From Treponema sp. (GTDB taxonomy: Bacteria > Spirochaetota > Spirochaetia > Treponematales > Treponemataceae), in the NCBI GenBank assembly GCA_016281495.1, contig JAEEIU010000038.1, positions 124,001 through 188,000 on the forward strand: DNA of 64,000 bases, written 5' to 3'. The translations under genes and the position numbers were made by a program. The notes below the pieces were generated by a model, which had not been told where the DNA came from, did no database searches, and was given only the letters and a program-made list of their open reading frames with translations. Positions 16,898 through 25,908 of the stretch are shown one piece after another; positions within the stretch are counted from its first letter, which is position 1; the number at the start of each line of letters is the position of its first letter.

Positions 16898-19192
16898 ATG
16901 GTGCACAGTGATGTTCAGATTAAAGAAATTGTTTCACAATTAACCCTTGAAGAAAAATGTTCTATGCTCAGCGGTTCAGATTTCTGGCATACTCAGGCTA
17001 TAGAACGACTTGGCATTCCGTCCATAATGGTGAGCGACGGACCTCAGGGACTCAGGAAGCAGGATGAGAATTCCTCTGGAGTAAACGACAGCATCAAGGC
17101 CATAAGTTTTCCCTGTTCCTGTGCTTCAGCTTCGTCCTTCAACAGGGAAACCCTCAAGAAACTGGGCTCAACCCTTGGAGACGAATGTCAGGCCCAGAAC
17201 GTGTCAACAATCCTTGGTCCAGCAATAAACATAAAGAGGTCTCCCCTCTGCGGCCGCAATTTTGAATATGTAAGCGAGGATCCATATCTGGCAGGAGAAC
17301 TTTCCGCCTCATACATCAACGCCGTGCAGGAAAAGCATGTCGGAACAAGCCTAAAGCACTTTGCGCTTAACAATCAGGAATACCGCCGCCTTACAAATTC
17401 ATCTGACTGCGACGTACGCACAATACGCGAGATTTATCTTCCTGCATTTGAGATTGCCGTAAAAAAATCCCAGCCTGCGACAATAATGCACAGCTACAAT
17501 CTTATAAACGGAGAATATGCCGGAGAAAGCAAATGGCTCCTTACCGATGTCCTCAGAAAAGAATGGGGATTCAAGGGCCTTGTGATGAGTGACTGGGGTG
17601 CCGTCTCAACAAGATGGAAAGGTGTCATGGCAGGTGGAGATCTGGAGATGCCTTCCTCAGGCGGAATAAACGACAGGCTCGTTCTTGAAAAGGCAAAGAA
17701 TGATCCTGAGCTTGTAAAGAAAATTGACGAGAGCGTCGAGCGCATACTCAAATGGGTCTATGACTTTGTGGACAACAGGGAGAAAGGTGAATTCGATTTT
17801 GACAAGCACCATGAGATTGCACGTGAGATTGAGGAGGATTCTATCGTTCTTTTGAAGAATTCAGGCCTTCTTCCTCTGGACATGTCAAAAAAATATGCCG
17901 TTATCGGAGAATTCGCACAGAAACCGCGTTATCAGGGAGGTGGCTCAGGTCACATCAACGCAAAGAAGGTTTCAAACGCAATTGATGCACTTAAAGCGGC
18001 AGGCCTTAAATTTGAATACGCAAAGGGATTCATGGCAGAACCTGGAAAAGACTCTGCAAAGGCAAAGGAAATAAATGAATCACTTGCAAAGGAAGCCATG
18101 GCTGTGGCGCAAAATGCAGATGTCGTCCTTGTTTTCGCAGGATTGCCTGACAGTTTTGAGAGCGAAGGCTATGACCGCACCCACATGGACATGCCACAGG
18201 AGCAGAATGAGCTTATCGACTCACTTTGCAGCTCCGGAAAGAAAGTCATAGTGGTACTGCATAACGGCTCCCCTATTACAATGCCGTGGGTAGACAAGGT
18301 TGAGGCCATACTTGAGCTTTATCTTGGTGGAGAGGCAGTTGGAGAGGCATGTGTCAACGTATTGACCGGAAAAGTAAATCCAAGCGGAAAACTTGCTGAG
18401 ACATTCCCCCTCAGGCTGGAGGACACACCGTCATACATGTCATTTGCAAACGACAAGACACACACAAGCTACGGCGAGGGAATATTTGTCGGATACCGCT
18501 GGTATGACACACGCAAGATGAACGTGCTCTTCCCGTTCGGTTACGGCCTGAGCTACACTACATTTAAATATTCAGACCTTCAGCTTGACAAAAGCGAGAT
18601 GACAGACTCAGACACGGTAAAGGCAACGGTAACAGTGACAAACACAGGCTCTGTTGACGGAAAGGAAATCGTTCAGCTTTATGTATCTGACAAGACAAAA
18701 ACCGCAGTCCGCCCGGTAAAGGAGCTCAAGGGATTTGAGAAAGTCTTTATTCCGGCAGGCAAGTCGCAGAAGGTAAGTTTTGAGATCGACAAGCGAAGCC
18801 TTGCATGGTTTGACGTTGAGCAGAACGACTGGTATGCCTCCACAGGAGAATATGAGATTCTTGTGGGTCCATCTTCCGCAGAACTCCCCTGTTCCGCCAA
18901 ATTGAATTTCAAGACATCGGTTCAGAGGCCAATCAAAATCTCCGAGAACACGACTCTGGGTGACCTCTACAGTAACGAGAAGGCCGCTGCCATACTCAAG
19001 GGACTTCAAAAGTCTGCAATGCAGGATCTTGAGAATACCAGCGAAAGTGCCTCCGAGGCCCTTAATGAGGAGATGGGTGCTGCAATGATGGACGGTTCAC
19101 CTCTTAGAAACCTCATGGTCTGGGGACGTATGTCGCTTGAAGAATACAATAGCCTTGTTGAAAAATTAAAGGATGCTGTAAAATCGGAGTAA
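16898..19192 (+). CDS. Glycoside hydrolase family 3 (beta-glucosidase-like)
   Basis: 764 residues from the ATG at 16898, chosen because AAGGAG lies 6-7 bp upstream; the frame is open earlier, to 16832. Family 3 enzymes cleave terminal beta-linked sugars by a retaining mechanism. The TIM-barrel domain carries the motif VMSDWGAV with the nucleophile Asp232. KHFALNNQE is the conserved substrate-site KH motif. The alpha/beta domain and a fibronectin-like domain (YGEGIFVGYRWYD to about 650) follow. The last ~100 residues are an extra helical segment. No signal peptide is seen, so it is probably cytoplasmic. Its TAA overlaps the ATG of the chemoreceptor gene. Confidence 0.93.
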   Translation: MVHSDVQIKEIVSQLTLEEKCSMLSGSDFWHTQAIERLGIPSIMVSDGPQGLRKQDENSSGVNDSIKAISFPCSCASASSFNRETLKKLGSTLGDECQAQNVSTILGPAINIKRSPLCGRNFEYVSEDPYLAGELSASYINAVQEKHVGTSLKHFALNNQEYRRLTNSSDCDVRTIREIYLPAFEIAVKKSQPATIMHSYNLINGEYAGESKWLLTDVLRKEWGFKGLVMSDWGAVSTRWKGVMAGGDLEMPSSGGINDRLVLEKAKNDPELVKKIDESVERILKWVYDFVDNREKGEFDFDKHHEIAREIEEDSIVLLKNSGLLPLDMSKKYAVIGEFAQKPRYQGGGSGHINAKKVSNAIDALKAAGLKFEYAKGFMAEPGKDSAKAKEINESLAKEAMAVAQNADVVLVFAGLPDSFESEGYDRTHMDMPQEQNELIDSLCSSGKKVIVVLHNGSPITMPWVDKVEAILELYLGGEAVGEACVNVLTGKVNPSGKLAETFPLRLEDTPSYMSFANDKTHTSYGEGIFVGYRWYDTRKMNVLFPFGYGLSYTTFKYSDLQLDKSEMTDSDTVKATVTVTNTGSVDGKEIVQLYVSDKTKTAVRPVKELKGFEKVFIPAGKSQKVSFEIDKRSLAWFDVEQNDWYASTGEYEILVGPSSAELPCSAKLNFKTSVQRPIKISENTTLGDLYSNEKAAAILKGLQKSAMQDLENTSESASEALNEEMGAAMMDGSPLRNLMVWGRMSLEEYNSLVEKLKDAVKSE

Positions 19193-21399
19193 TGATGAAA
19201 AAGCTTTATCAGTTTATACTTTTTGTTTTAGTACTTCTCTTAAGCTCTTGTGAATTCGATGACAAGAAAGCCTGGGATATTTCCTCTGGATGGAAGATCC
19301 ACAACGGTGACAACCTGGCCTGGGCAAATCCTGATCTGGATGACAGGGGATGGGATGACTGCCCTTCTGTACTTGACACCATCGCATTTAAGGATTCCTC
19401 AAACAGATTGTGGATAAGGAAAACCGTTAAAATCCCCAATGCTCTGGCAAATGACTCGGTGTGGCTTGGAATAAGCAAGCTGAGTGCAGCCGCAGAGGTT
19501 TATGCCAACGGAATCTATATCGGAACTGTTGGTTCTCTCAGGCAGAATCTGGACATACGTACCGAGCGTTTTGTTGAATTTCTTATTCCGTCCAACTGTA
19601 TAAATGACGGTCAGGTCATAATCGCCCTCCGCATAGCAGGTAACGCCGGAATATTCAACGCAGTGGGCATTTCCCTTGACAATGCATCTCAGGCCTCTTT
19701 CCAGCTGGATGTACACAATGTGTTCTCTGAGAAGCTGTTCAACATCCTCACATACATATGTCTTTTCATCATGTTCTACTCGCTTTTCCTGTTCTTTGGC
19801 AACAAGAATGACCTGACATATTTGTTCTTCTCCCTCTGTCTGTTTTTCATAAGCCTTTACTTCAACGATCTTGGAGCGGAACACATCTCCATCAACTATG
19901 CTGTAAACCGAATAATCGCACGTGCCTCTCTCCCGGTAAGCCTAAGCTTCATGGCTATGTTCCTTAACAATTTCTTTAAGGGAAAGCATCTTCGGGAAAT
20001 GGTTATCGGAGGAATAGTATTTGACTTAGTGATATTCATCCTCTACTTTGTGGCGATTAAGAACGGGGCACTTCAGAACCTTCTGTTCAAGCTGTTCCTG
20101 CTTCCTATTATTGTTGTAATTGTCTATGGATTCATACTTTCATCCAGGGGAATAAAGAAAAAGCGTCTTGATGCCACCATGGTTTTCATAGGCTTTGTTT
20201 TGGGAAGCCTCCTTTCACTGTATGACATCATATACATGCTGATGGGCAAGGTCCCGTTCATCTGGCTTCAGGGATTGGGATTCTTCGTCCTGAACCTTTC
20301 CATCTTCATCACGCTGAGCATCAGGTCCGCACATGACAAAAAACAGGTTGTCCTGCTTGCCGCTGAATCTGCAGCCCAAAGGGACAAGCTTTCTGAGATT
20401 TTTGCCGCCGCCAAGCTTATGGCCAACGAAACATCAAAGATTTCCAACGAGCTTGAACAGTCTGTAGAATCGGTATCCAAGGCAACAAAGCAGTCACAGG
20501 ACAAGGTTTCTGTCATCAACAGTGCCATCGTTGAGCAGAACAGGATCCGTGAGGAAACAGCTGACGCCGTAAAGGCCCTTACAGATTTCCTTGGAAGAAT
20601 GAATGATGAATTTGCCCTTTCAACTGCCAGCATAGAAAAGACAGCATTAAGCACCCGCCAGGTTATGGACGGAATAGAAACCGTCGGTGTGGGAATCAAC
20701 ACTGCGGCCGGATTCTCCAACTCACTCAGCTCGCTTACAAATGACGGTACCCACGACATGAAAAAGCTTGATGAGCTGATGAAGGAGATTCAAAAGTCGT
20801 CAAACGAAATCCTTTCGGTAGTTACAACTCTCGATGACTTTGCACAGCAGACAGACCTTCTTTCCATGAACGCCTCTATCGAAGCGGCTCACTCAGGTGA
20901 AGCAGGAAAAGGTTTCTCTGTCATCGCACATGAAATAAAGAATCTTGCCGCACAAAGCTCAAGCTGGTCTGCAAAAATCGGTGAAATCATCATGACCGTC
21001 ATCCAGACTATCGGTGAAGGCGTAAAGCTTACGGACAAAGTAAACTCAACCCTTGACATGATCAAGAATGGAGCAAGCCAGAGTGCAAAGGAAGTGTCTC
21101 TTGCGGCTCAGGGCATGGAAGAACAGCGTGATGCGGGAAAAGCGGTTACCGAGGAATCCATCGCCCTTTCAGAATCTGCAGTAAGAATGAAAAACGAGGT
21201 GTCCAGCCAAAGTTCATTTGCAACTCAGGTTATGGGAAACATGCAGGAACTTTCAAATGCATCGGAACTTGTTACGCGTGCAAGCTCAGACATTTATACA
21301 GATTCACAGATTCTGGCACAGACTGTTGAATCACTTAAATCGCTTGCACAGAGAAGTCAGGTTGCGGCAAAGAAACTGCTCGAGCTCATGGAGCAATAA
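19192..21399 (+). CDS. Chemoreceptor: lipobox, putative sugar-binding domain, 7 membrane helices, MCP signalling domain
   Basis: 735 residues. The N-terminus has a lipobox L-L-S-S-C (Cys20). Residues ~30-170 look like a galactose-binding-type jelly roll (DLDDRGWDDCPS, LWIRKTVKIP, AEVYANGIYIGTVG), as in glycosidase accessory domains. Residues ~175-400 contain seven hydrophobic helices, as in 7TMR-DISM sensors. Residues ~430-735 are the MCP coiled coil with the hairpin tip MNASIEAAHSGEAGKGFSVI and EIKNLA, which docks CheA/CheW. The start ATG (19192) overlaps the stop of the GH3 gene, indicating coupling. The likely job is chemotaxis toward oligosaccharides or their products (inference). Confidence 0.9.
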   Translation: MMKKLYQFILFVLVLLLSSCEFDDKKAWDISSGWKIHNGDNLAWANPDLDDRGWDDCPSVLDTIAFKDSSNRLWIRKTVKIPNALANDSVWLGISKLSAAAEVYANGIYIGTVGSLRQNLDIRTERFVEFLIPSNCINDGQVIIALRIAGNAGIFNAVGISLDNASQASFQLDVHNVFSEKLFNILTYICLFIMFYSLFLFFGNKNDLTYLFFSLCLFFISLYFNDLGAEHISINYAVNRIIARASLPVSLSFMAMFLNNFFKGKHLREMVIGGIVFDLVIFILYFVAIKNGALQNLLFKLFLLPIIVVIVYGFILSSRGIKKKRLDATMVFIGFVLGSLLSLYDIIYMLMGKVPFIWLQGLGFFVLNLSIFITLSIRSAHDKKQVVLLAAESAAQRDKLSEIFAAAKLMANETSKISNELEQSVESVSKATKQSQDKVSVINSAIVEQNRIREETADAVKALTDFLGRMNDEFALSTASIEKTALSTRQVMDGIETVGVGINTAAGFSNSLSSLTNDGTHDMKKLDELMKEIQKSSNEILSVVTTLDDFAQQTDLLSMNASIEAAHSGEAGKGFSVIAHEIKNLAAQSSSWSAKIGEIIMTVIQTIGEGVKLTDKVNSTLDMIKNGASQSAKEVSLAAQGMEEQRDAGKAVTEESIALSESAVRMKNEVSSQSSFATQVMGNMQELSNASELVTRASSDIYTDSQILAQTVESLKSLAQRSQVAAKKLLELMEQ

Positions 21400-21405
21400 T
21401 CTGTT

Positions 21406-21894
21406 TTATTGATTTTCTGTGGAACAATGTGCTGCGCTTGCCTCTGCGCTTGTGCGGCCGTTCTTCAGCATTTCCTGCATCGTATGCCATCCAAGGACAG
21501 CACATTTTACGCGAGCCGGCATGAAGCTGATGTTCTTTAATGCGGCTGCCTCATCCAGTTCCTCAAGCTGACCGTCATCGGTCACCTCGCCCTTTATCAT
21601 TCCGATAAAAAGATCCGCAAGGCGAAGTGCCTCATCCTTTGGTTTTCCGATTATGTCATCAAGCATCATGTCAACGGAAGCCTGGCTTATGGCACATCCC
21701 GAACCGTTGAATGTTCCTTCCTCTACAATTCCCTGGTCATTTATCTTAAGCTGAAGATAGATAGTGTCACCGCAGCTTGGATTAACACCCTTAAGGGTAT
21801 AGGTCGGCTGCTCCAGAACGCCTTTGTGTGTCGGGTTTATATTGTGTTCATTTAGAATTTCTGCATATAAAGATTTCAGGTCCATTTTTTCCAC
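21406..21894 (-). CDS. sufU: SufU-type Fe-S cluster scaffold / sulfur acceptor
   Basis: 162 residues, within the usual SufU range. The three ligand cysteines are C41 (NPSCGD, with Asp43), C67 (GSGCAIS) and C131 (RVKCAVLGW). The ~20-residue insertion before the third Cys, typical of SufU rather than IscU, appears to be present. SufU accepts sulfur from the SufS desulfurase through a Zn-dependent exchange. No other suf gene is in the window. The stop is only 6 bp from the stop of the convergent chemoreceptor gene. Confidence 0.92.
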   Translation of the reverse strand: MEKMDLKSLYAEILNEHNINPTHKGVLEQPTYTLKGVNPSCGDTIYLQLKINDQGIVEEGTFNGSGCAISQASVDMMLDDIIGKPKDEALRLADLFIGMIKGEVTDDGQLEELDEAAALKNISFMPARVKCAVLGWHTMQEMLKNGRTSAEASAAHCSTENQ

Positions 21895-21944
21895 CTACAT
21901 TTCAGACTATAACACATTCAATTGCAAGGTACAATAGCAGTTTT

Positions 21945-22757
21945 TCATTCGACCGTAATGTTTCCGGTTTCTGTGGAAGCGTTGATTTTTTTTGGTCCGC
22001 CGTCCACCTTGCAGCTTTTGCCCTGTTTTTCTCCTCCCAGAATGATGCTGCCGATTCCGACATTCAAATCAATGGAATAATCCGACAAGAGTTTGATTCC
22101 CCTGATCCTGACGTTTCCCAATTTAGAACTGGCATTAAGCTCGTCGAAGCTTGTGTTGGAGATGCTCTGGTTTCCGGTTGCCGTCTTGACCGTAAGGATA
22201 GAAGATGAGAGGTTTTCAACGGAAATGTTGCCCGTATCCGATTCTACACTGGACTCTGCGGAAAAACAGTCCGAGACCTTCAGGTTTCCTACACCACAGT
22301 TAACCATTATGGCATCCGATGACACACCCTGAACTGAAACGTTTCCCACTATGCTTGCAAGATCTATCTCCGAAAACCGCTTTCCCCCGGCCTTTCCGCT
22401 TTGACAGGTAATCTCCACCACACACATGATGTTTTCCGGGAATTGCTTCCTGCGGACTTTTTCCGACTGGCTTATTGTAAGTTTTCCGTCTGATTCCCTT
22501 ATTTCTGGCATCAGTTCCTTGTAGGAGCAATCTGCCCTGACAGAAAAGGCATCTCCTGCCAAGAGCTTTAAGTCCCCAAAATAAAGCTTTGCATCAATCG
22601 AGTGGATTTCGGAGGACACCGGCTGCTCTATTGAAAAGTTCCCCTTCATCCTGCTCAATTCCTTCCTTCTCCTGGCATTTTTATCGCAGCCCAAAACAAG
22701 CAGTCCAAAGAGAATCAGGACCCCAAAAAAACTTAGGAAATTGTCAATTTTTTTCAT
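21945..22757 (-). CDS. DUF4097-like beta-helix lipoprotein
   Basis: 270 residues with a lipobox L-V-L-G-C (Cys24). The body is built of short repeated strands with G-N turns (ISVENLSSSILTVKTATGNQ, NVRIRGIKLLSDYSID, GNITVE), typical of the DUF4097 / putative auto-transporter adhesin head GIN family. These are envelope proteins of poorly defined role. Single gene; its start lies 99 bp from that of the divergent H1-like gene, so the two promoters share that interval. Confidence 0.8.
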   Translation of the reverse strand: MKKIDNFLSFFGVLILFGLLVLGCDKNARRRKELSRMKGNFSIEQPVSSEIHSIDAKLYFGDLKLLAGDAFSVRADCSYKELMPEIRESDGKLTISQSEKVRRKQFPENIMCVVEITCQSGKAGGKRFSEIDLASIVGNVSVQGVSSDAIMVNCGVGNLKVSDCFSAESSVESDTGNISVENLSSSILTVKTATGNQSISNTSFDELNASSKLGNVRIRGIKLLSDYSIDLNVGIGSIILGGEKQGKSCKVDGGPKKINASTETGNITVE

Positions 22758-22856
22758 AAATAACTACTCCATCTTTTTAAAGTCTACCATGTCTTTAAGG
22801 ATTTTTCCACCTTTTTCCCCTTTACAAAACCGCAGATAAAAAGTAAAATTCAACTC

Positions 22857-23573
22857 ATGAAAGTCACTTTAAAAGAAATCCGCAGACTGCAGGAAGATAT
22901 CACAGACGAAATCGATTCAATCAGCGATGTTCCAGACGTTGATTATGACTTGCTTACTGAGCTCAGGACAATCAACTTCAACATAACAATGCTTTTCCTC
23001 CGTTACAGCATGGAAAAAGACACCACTGTGATTGAGCTTGATGACAATGCTGACATAAAGATAATTGAGGCCTTGAAACCAAGACGCAAGCATATCAGCA
23101 CTAAAAAAGGAAACACAGATGCGTTCATCACCCATCTTACACCTCTCCTGCAGAATCTTTTGAATGACATTGACGATTTACGCTCAACCTTGCCCAGCGG
23201 ATCAAGAAACTATCTCGCAAAAAACATAGATGCACAGCTTATGAGGGCCAAAGAGCCTATTGAAAAAATCATCAGCCTTGAGGGAGACGAGGATACCCTT
23301 GCCGCCTGGAAGAAAACAGTTGTATCCAGCGTGGTGAATGCCGCAGCGACCATGGGTAAAACCCGCACGGAGAAAAAAGCCGCAGCCGCACGTGAGAACG
23401 GAAGGAAAGGTGGCCGTCCCAAGAAAGAGACTGAAAAAAAGAGCGGATCTTCCAAAGCAAAAAAGACCGCTTCAAAAGCTCCTGCCAAAAAAGCCTCAAA
23501 AACAGCGGTAAAAACCAAGGCAAAAGCCAAGACCACAGAAAAGAAGGCTTCCAGGTCAAAAACCAGAAAATAG
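22857..23573 (+). CDS. Helical protein with histone-H1-like Lys/Ala-rich C-terminal tail
   Basis: 238 residues. The first ~155 are a helical acidic/neutral domain (EIRRLQEDITDEIDSIS, FNITMLFLRYSMEKD) that I do not recognise. From about 165 the protein becomes very basic and low-complexity, with an AT-hook-like GRKGGRPKK and repeats of the KKA/KTA type (AKKASKTAVKTKAKAKTTEK). This resembles H1-like nucleoid proteins. DNA or RNA binding by the tail is an inference. It is a single gene with no terminator visible before the next promoter at 23595. Confidence 0.8.
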   Translation: MKVTLKEIRRLQEDITDEIDSISDVPDVDYDLLTELRTINFNITMLFLRYSMEKDTTVIELDDNADIKIIEALKPRRKHISTKKGNTDAFITHLTPLLQNLLNDIDDLRSTLPSGSRNYLAKNIDAQLMRAKEPIEKIISLEGDEDTLAAWKKTVVSSVVNAAATMGKTRTEKKAAAARENGRKGGRPKKETEKKSGSSKAKKTASKAPAKKASKTAVKTKAKAKTTEKKASRSKTRK

Positions 23574-23594
23574 CGGAAATTTTTTTAAAACAAA

Positions 23595-23623
23595 TTGACA
23601 TAACGCTACATATAGTGTATAAT
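23595..23623 (+). promoter_or_regulatory. Perfect consensus promoter of a candidate small RNA
   Basis: TTGACA at 23595-23600, 17-bp spacer, TATAAT at 23618-23623. Both hexamers match the sigma-70 consensus exactly. Predicted start near 23630. Confidence 0.85.
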
Positions 23624-23629
23624 ACAAGG

Positions 23630-23721
23630 TAGATTCAGTATAAATCCACTATTTATATTGAACGATTCCCACTCAGCTCTGTCAGTTTTCCCACTAATCC
23701 CGCTGGCAGAGCATTTTTTTT
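23630..23721 (+). ncRNA. Candidate small RNA, about 92 nt
   Basis: It runs from the start predicted by the consensus promoter to an intrinsic terminator: GCTCTGTCAG (23676-23685) and CTGGCAGAGC (23703-23712) form a 10-bp stem with one G-T pair, followed by eight T residues (23714-23721). No open frame of credible length lies inside. The motif CCCACT occurs twice, once before the stem and once in its loop. It matches no RNA class I know (not 4.5S, 6S, tmRNA or RNase P). Read-through into the lipoprotein gene at 23814 is possible, in which case it would be a 5' leader with an attenuator. Confidence 0.65.
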
Positions 23722-23813
23722 ATCTTATGGAAATCAGGATGTAACAAATCTTTTTACATATTGTTTATTTATTTGAATTGACCGATGGGCATTTTATGGA
23801 GTATTATGGAAGT

Positions 23814-24902
23814 ATGGTTAGACGTAGTTTGATTTTTTGCGCAGCTGTATTCATTCTCCTCCTGGCATCTTGTGCTTCAAAACAAGAAGAAGAAAGCAAT
23901 GTCGCAGTGCCGCCAGCCAATATCATACGGCCACTGCCTGCGAAGAACAAGACGACAGTAAAACCAAAGACCGAAAAGGCCACAGCTAAAACAGAGGAAG
24001 CACCTGCTCAGAAAAAATCCGCGGATCCGCCAGTTGAATCCGAGGTAAAAAAGGAGCCCGAACCTGTAGTTGAACAAGAGGTTGAACCGGAGGTTGAAGA
24101 GCCCAAGAAGGAAGTTGCAGAAAAACCGGTTAGCGAGCCGGAACCTGTATACGAGGATCCTGATGTAGCGCCAGCTGCCCTGACTTTTGCTGTACAGACA
24201 CAAAGGGAAAAAGCACCCGTGCCGATTGATGATCCGGAACCGGAGCCTGTAGCAAAAACACAGACAGCCGCACCAAAAACGGAAACAAAGGTTCAGCCGA
24301 AAACTGAAACCAAGCCGAAAACCGAGACCAAGACGGAGACTAAAACAACAACCGTAACGACTCCAAAGAAGGAAACAAGCACAACCCCTAAAACAGAGGT
24401 TAAAACAGAAACAAAGACACCAGCTAAAACGGAGGTCAAGAAGGAAGAAACCAAGCAGGATGTCCAGAAAAACGAGGAATATGAGCGTTCTGTCGGAAAA
24501 TCCACGACATCTGCGGTAACCATGCAGGTTTTTGAGGAAGACAAGAAGGATATCCTTAATATCATCAGCAAACTGGACACGGTCATGAAAAACCGGGATT
24601 ATAAGTCATGGCTGACATATCTTAACGATGAGAGCATACGCTACTGGTCAAACCGGAAAAATCTGGCAAAGGCAGAATCACGTCTTCCAGTAAAAGGGCT
24701 TCAGCTCTCAAACCTTGAGGACTACTTCAAGTACGTGTTCATACCGTCAAGAAGTGGCCGGCGTGTGGATGAAATCCGTTACGAGAATGACAAGCAGGTA
24801 AAAGCGGTTCAAGTCAACGGTAGCACGGATGTTGTATATTACAATTTTGAAAAGAATGCAAATGGCGTATGGAAATTGCGTTTGCCTTCTAATTCAGATT
24901 GA
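23814..24902 (+). CDS. Lipoprotein with long Pro/Glu/Lys/Thr-rich linker and folded C-terminal domain
   Basis: From the ATG at 23814, which gives a clean lipoprotein signal with lipobox L-L-A-S-C (Cys20), it has 362 residues; earlier in-frame ATGs at 23778 and 23796 would add unneeded residues. Residues ~30-235 are an extended, charged, repetitive linker (KTETKVQPKTETKPKTET), able to span the periplasm like TonB-type linkers. The last ~120 residues form a compact domain (IISKLDTVMKNRDYKSWLTY, VNGSTDVVYYNFEKNANGVW) resembling NTF2/SnoaL-like folds. Function unknown. Confidence 0.8.
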   Translation: MVRRSLIFCAAVFILLLASCASKQEEESNVAVPPANIIRPLPAKNKTTVKPKTEKATAKTEEAPAQKKSADPPVESEVKKEPEPVVEQEVEPEVEEPKKEVAEKPVSEPEPVYEDPDVAPAALTFAVQTQREKAPVPIDDPEPEPVAKTQTAAPKTETKVQPKTETKPKTETKTETKTTTVTTPKKETSTTPKTEVKTETKTPAKTEVKKEETKQDVQKNEEYERSVGKSTTSAVTMQVFEEDKKDILNIISKLDTVMKNRDYKSWLTYLNDESIRYWSNRKNLAKAESRLPVKGLQLSNLEDYFKYVFIPSRSGRRVDEIRYENDKQVKAVQVNGSTDVVYYNFEKNANGVWKLRLPSNSD

Positions 24903-24960
24903 AAATTAACCGATAATATATTATAATTTATTGGTATATTAATTCAGGAGGAATTGATAA

Positions 24961-25650
24961 ATGAAAAAAGCAAAATTATTCTTGGCTGGCTTTCTCTGCC
25001 TTGCTGTTGCCGGAGGTGCATTTGCACAGTCAAAGTCAAGAAATGAAACAACTGTAGAAGATGAATATCTTAGCAGTGTGGAAGATGTCATCATCACAGA
25101 ATTGGCATCATCCCCAGAATATGACAATAAGATAATCGCACTGCAGTATTTGGAGAATGCTCTGGGAGAAGGTCGTTCAACTCCTGATATGGTTAGGGCA
25201 TTGACAGGACTTGCCGGAGAAGGCGTTACAACAAAAGCACGCACAAACGGCCGTCTTATGAATAACTACCCGGACATCCGCCGCAAAGCATGTGAGCTTT
25301 TGGGTCAGGTTCCGACAGAGGAGTCCAAGAATACTCTGGTTCAGATCATCGCCGATGATACTGAGTCTATGGTAGTTGCCGCCGCTGTTCACTCTCTTGG
25401 AGACATCGGCCTCAACGAAAATGATGAGGTTGTAAGTGCCATCGAGTTCGTACAGCGCCGCTATGCTGCCCTTAATCCATCAAGCTCACTGGCTCTTGAG
25501 ATTCTGTTCGCATATGAGAAGCTTGCAGACTCTGTAACAGACAAGGCTCCGATGATTGAGTCAATCGCAGCAATTGCAGCAAACTACCGCTTTGCTACAA
25601 CTGTACGCACAAAAGCATACGATTTGATCAGAGATCTTCAGTCTAAATAA
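24961..25650 (+). CDS. Exported HEAT-repeat protein
   Basis: 229 residues with a signal peptide (MKKAKLFLAGFLCLAVAGG, cleavage after AFA-Q). The rest is all-helical with HEAT-like repeats (DIRRKACELLGQVPTEESK, ESMVVAAAVHSLGDIGLNE), a protein-docking superhelix. A strong GGAGGA ribosome-binding site precedes the ATG. A terminator follows the stop. It is likely periplasmic; partners are unknown. Spirochaetes carry several such exported HEAT proteins, so this is not unusual. Confidence 0.85.
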   Translation: MKKAKLFLAGFLCLAVAGGAFAQSKSRNETTVEDEYLSSVEDVIITELASSPEYDNKIIALQYLENALGEGRSTPDMVRALTGLAGEGVTTKARTNGRLMNNYPDIRRKACELLGQVPTEESKNTLVQIIADDTESMVVAAAVHSLGDIGLNENDEVVSAIEFVQRRYAALNPSSSLALEILFAYEKLADSVTDKAPMIESIAAIAANYRFATTVRTKAYDLIRDLQSK

Positions 25651-25663
25651 AATGACAAAAAAA

Positions 25664-25698
25664 ACGGGCTGCTGTTTTGGCAGTCCGTTTGCGTTTTT
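25664..25698 (+). terminator. Terminator of the HEAT-repeat gene
   Basis: ACGGGCTGC and GCAGTCCGT form a 9-bp stem (one G-T) with a 7-nt loop, followed by TTTGCGTTTTT. Confidence 0.75.
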
Positions 25699-25699
25699 A

Positions 25700-25773
25700 C
25701 GGGAGATACGGGACTCGAACCCACAACCTTCGGCTCCGGAGGCCAACGCTCTATCCAATTGAGCTAATCTCCC
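25700..25773 (-). tRNA. tRNA-Arg (anticodon CCG)
   Basis: On the minus strand: acceptor GGGAGAT / ATCTCCC, D-stem GCTC / GAGC, anticodon stem TTGGC / GCCGA around CTCCGGA (anticodon CCG), T-arm GTGGG-TTCGAGT. 74 nt, discriminator G, CCA not encoded. It faces the terminator of the HEAT gene tail to tail. Confidence 0.95.
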
Positions 25774-25908
25774 CTTTTTTTCTTAAACAAGTCGTTTTAG
25801 ACCTAGACAGAATAGCCTTAATGTATTAAATTGTCAACCGTAGAGAAAAAAGTTAGATGGAAAGGCAGGGAGAGTTTTGCCTTGATTTTATTTATTGTAG
25901 GAGCATAA

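Noticed and set aside
23210-23601. Minus-strand frames opposite the H1-like tail
   Set aside because: They are complements of the Lys/Ala-rich codons, with Phe/Ser/Leu-rich products and no ribosome-binding site.
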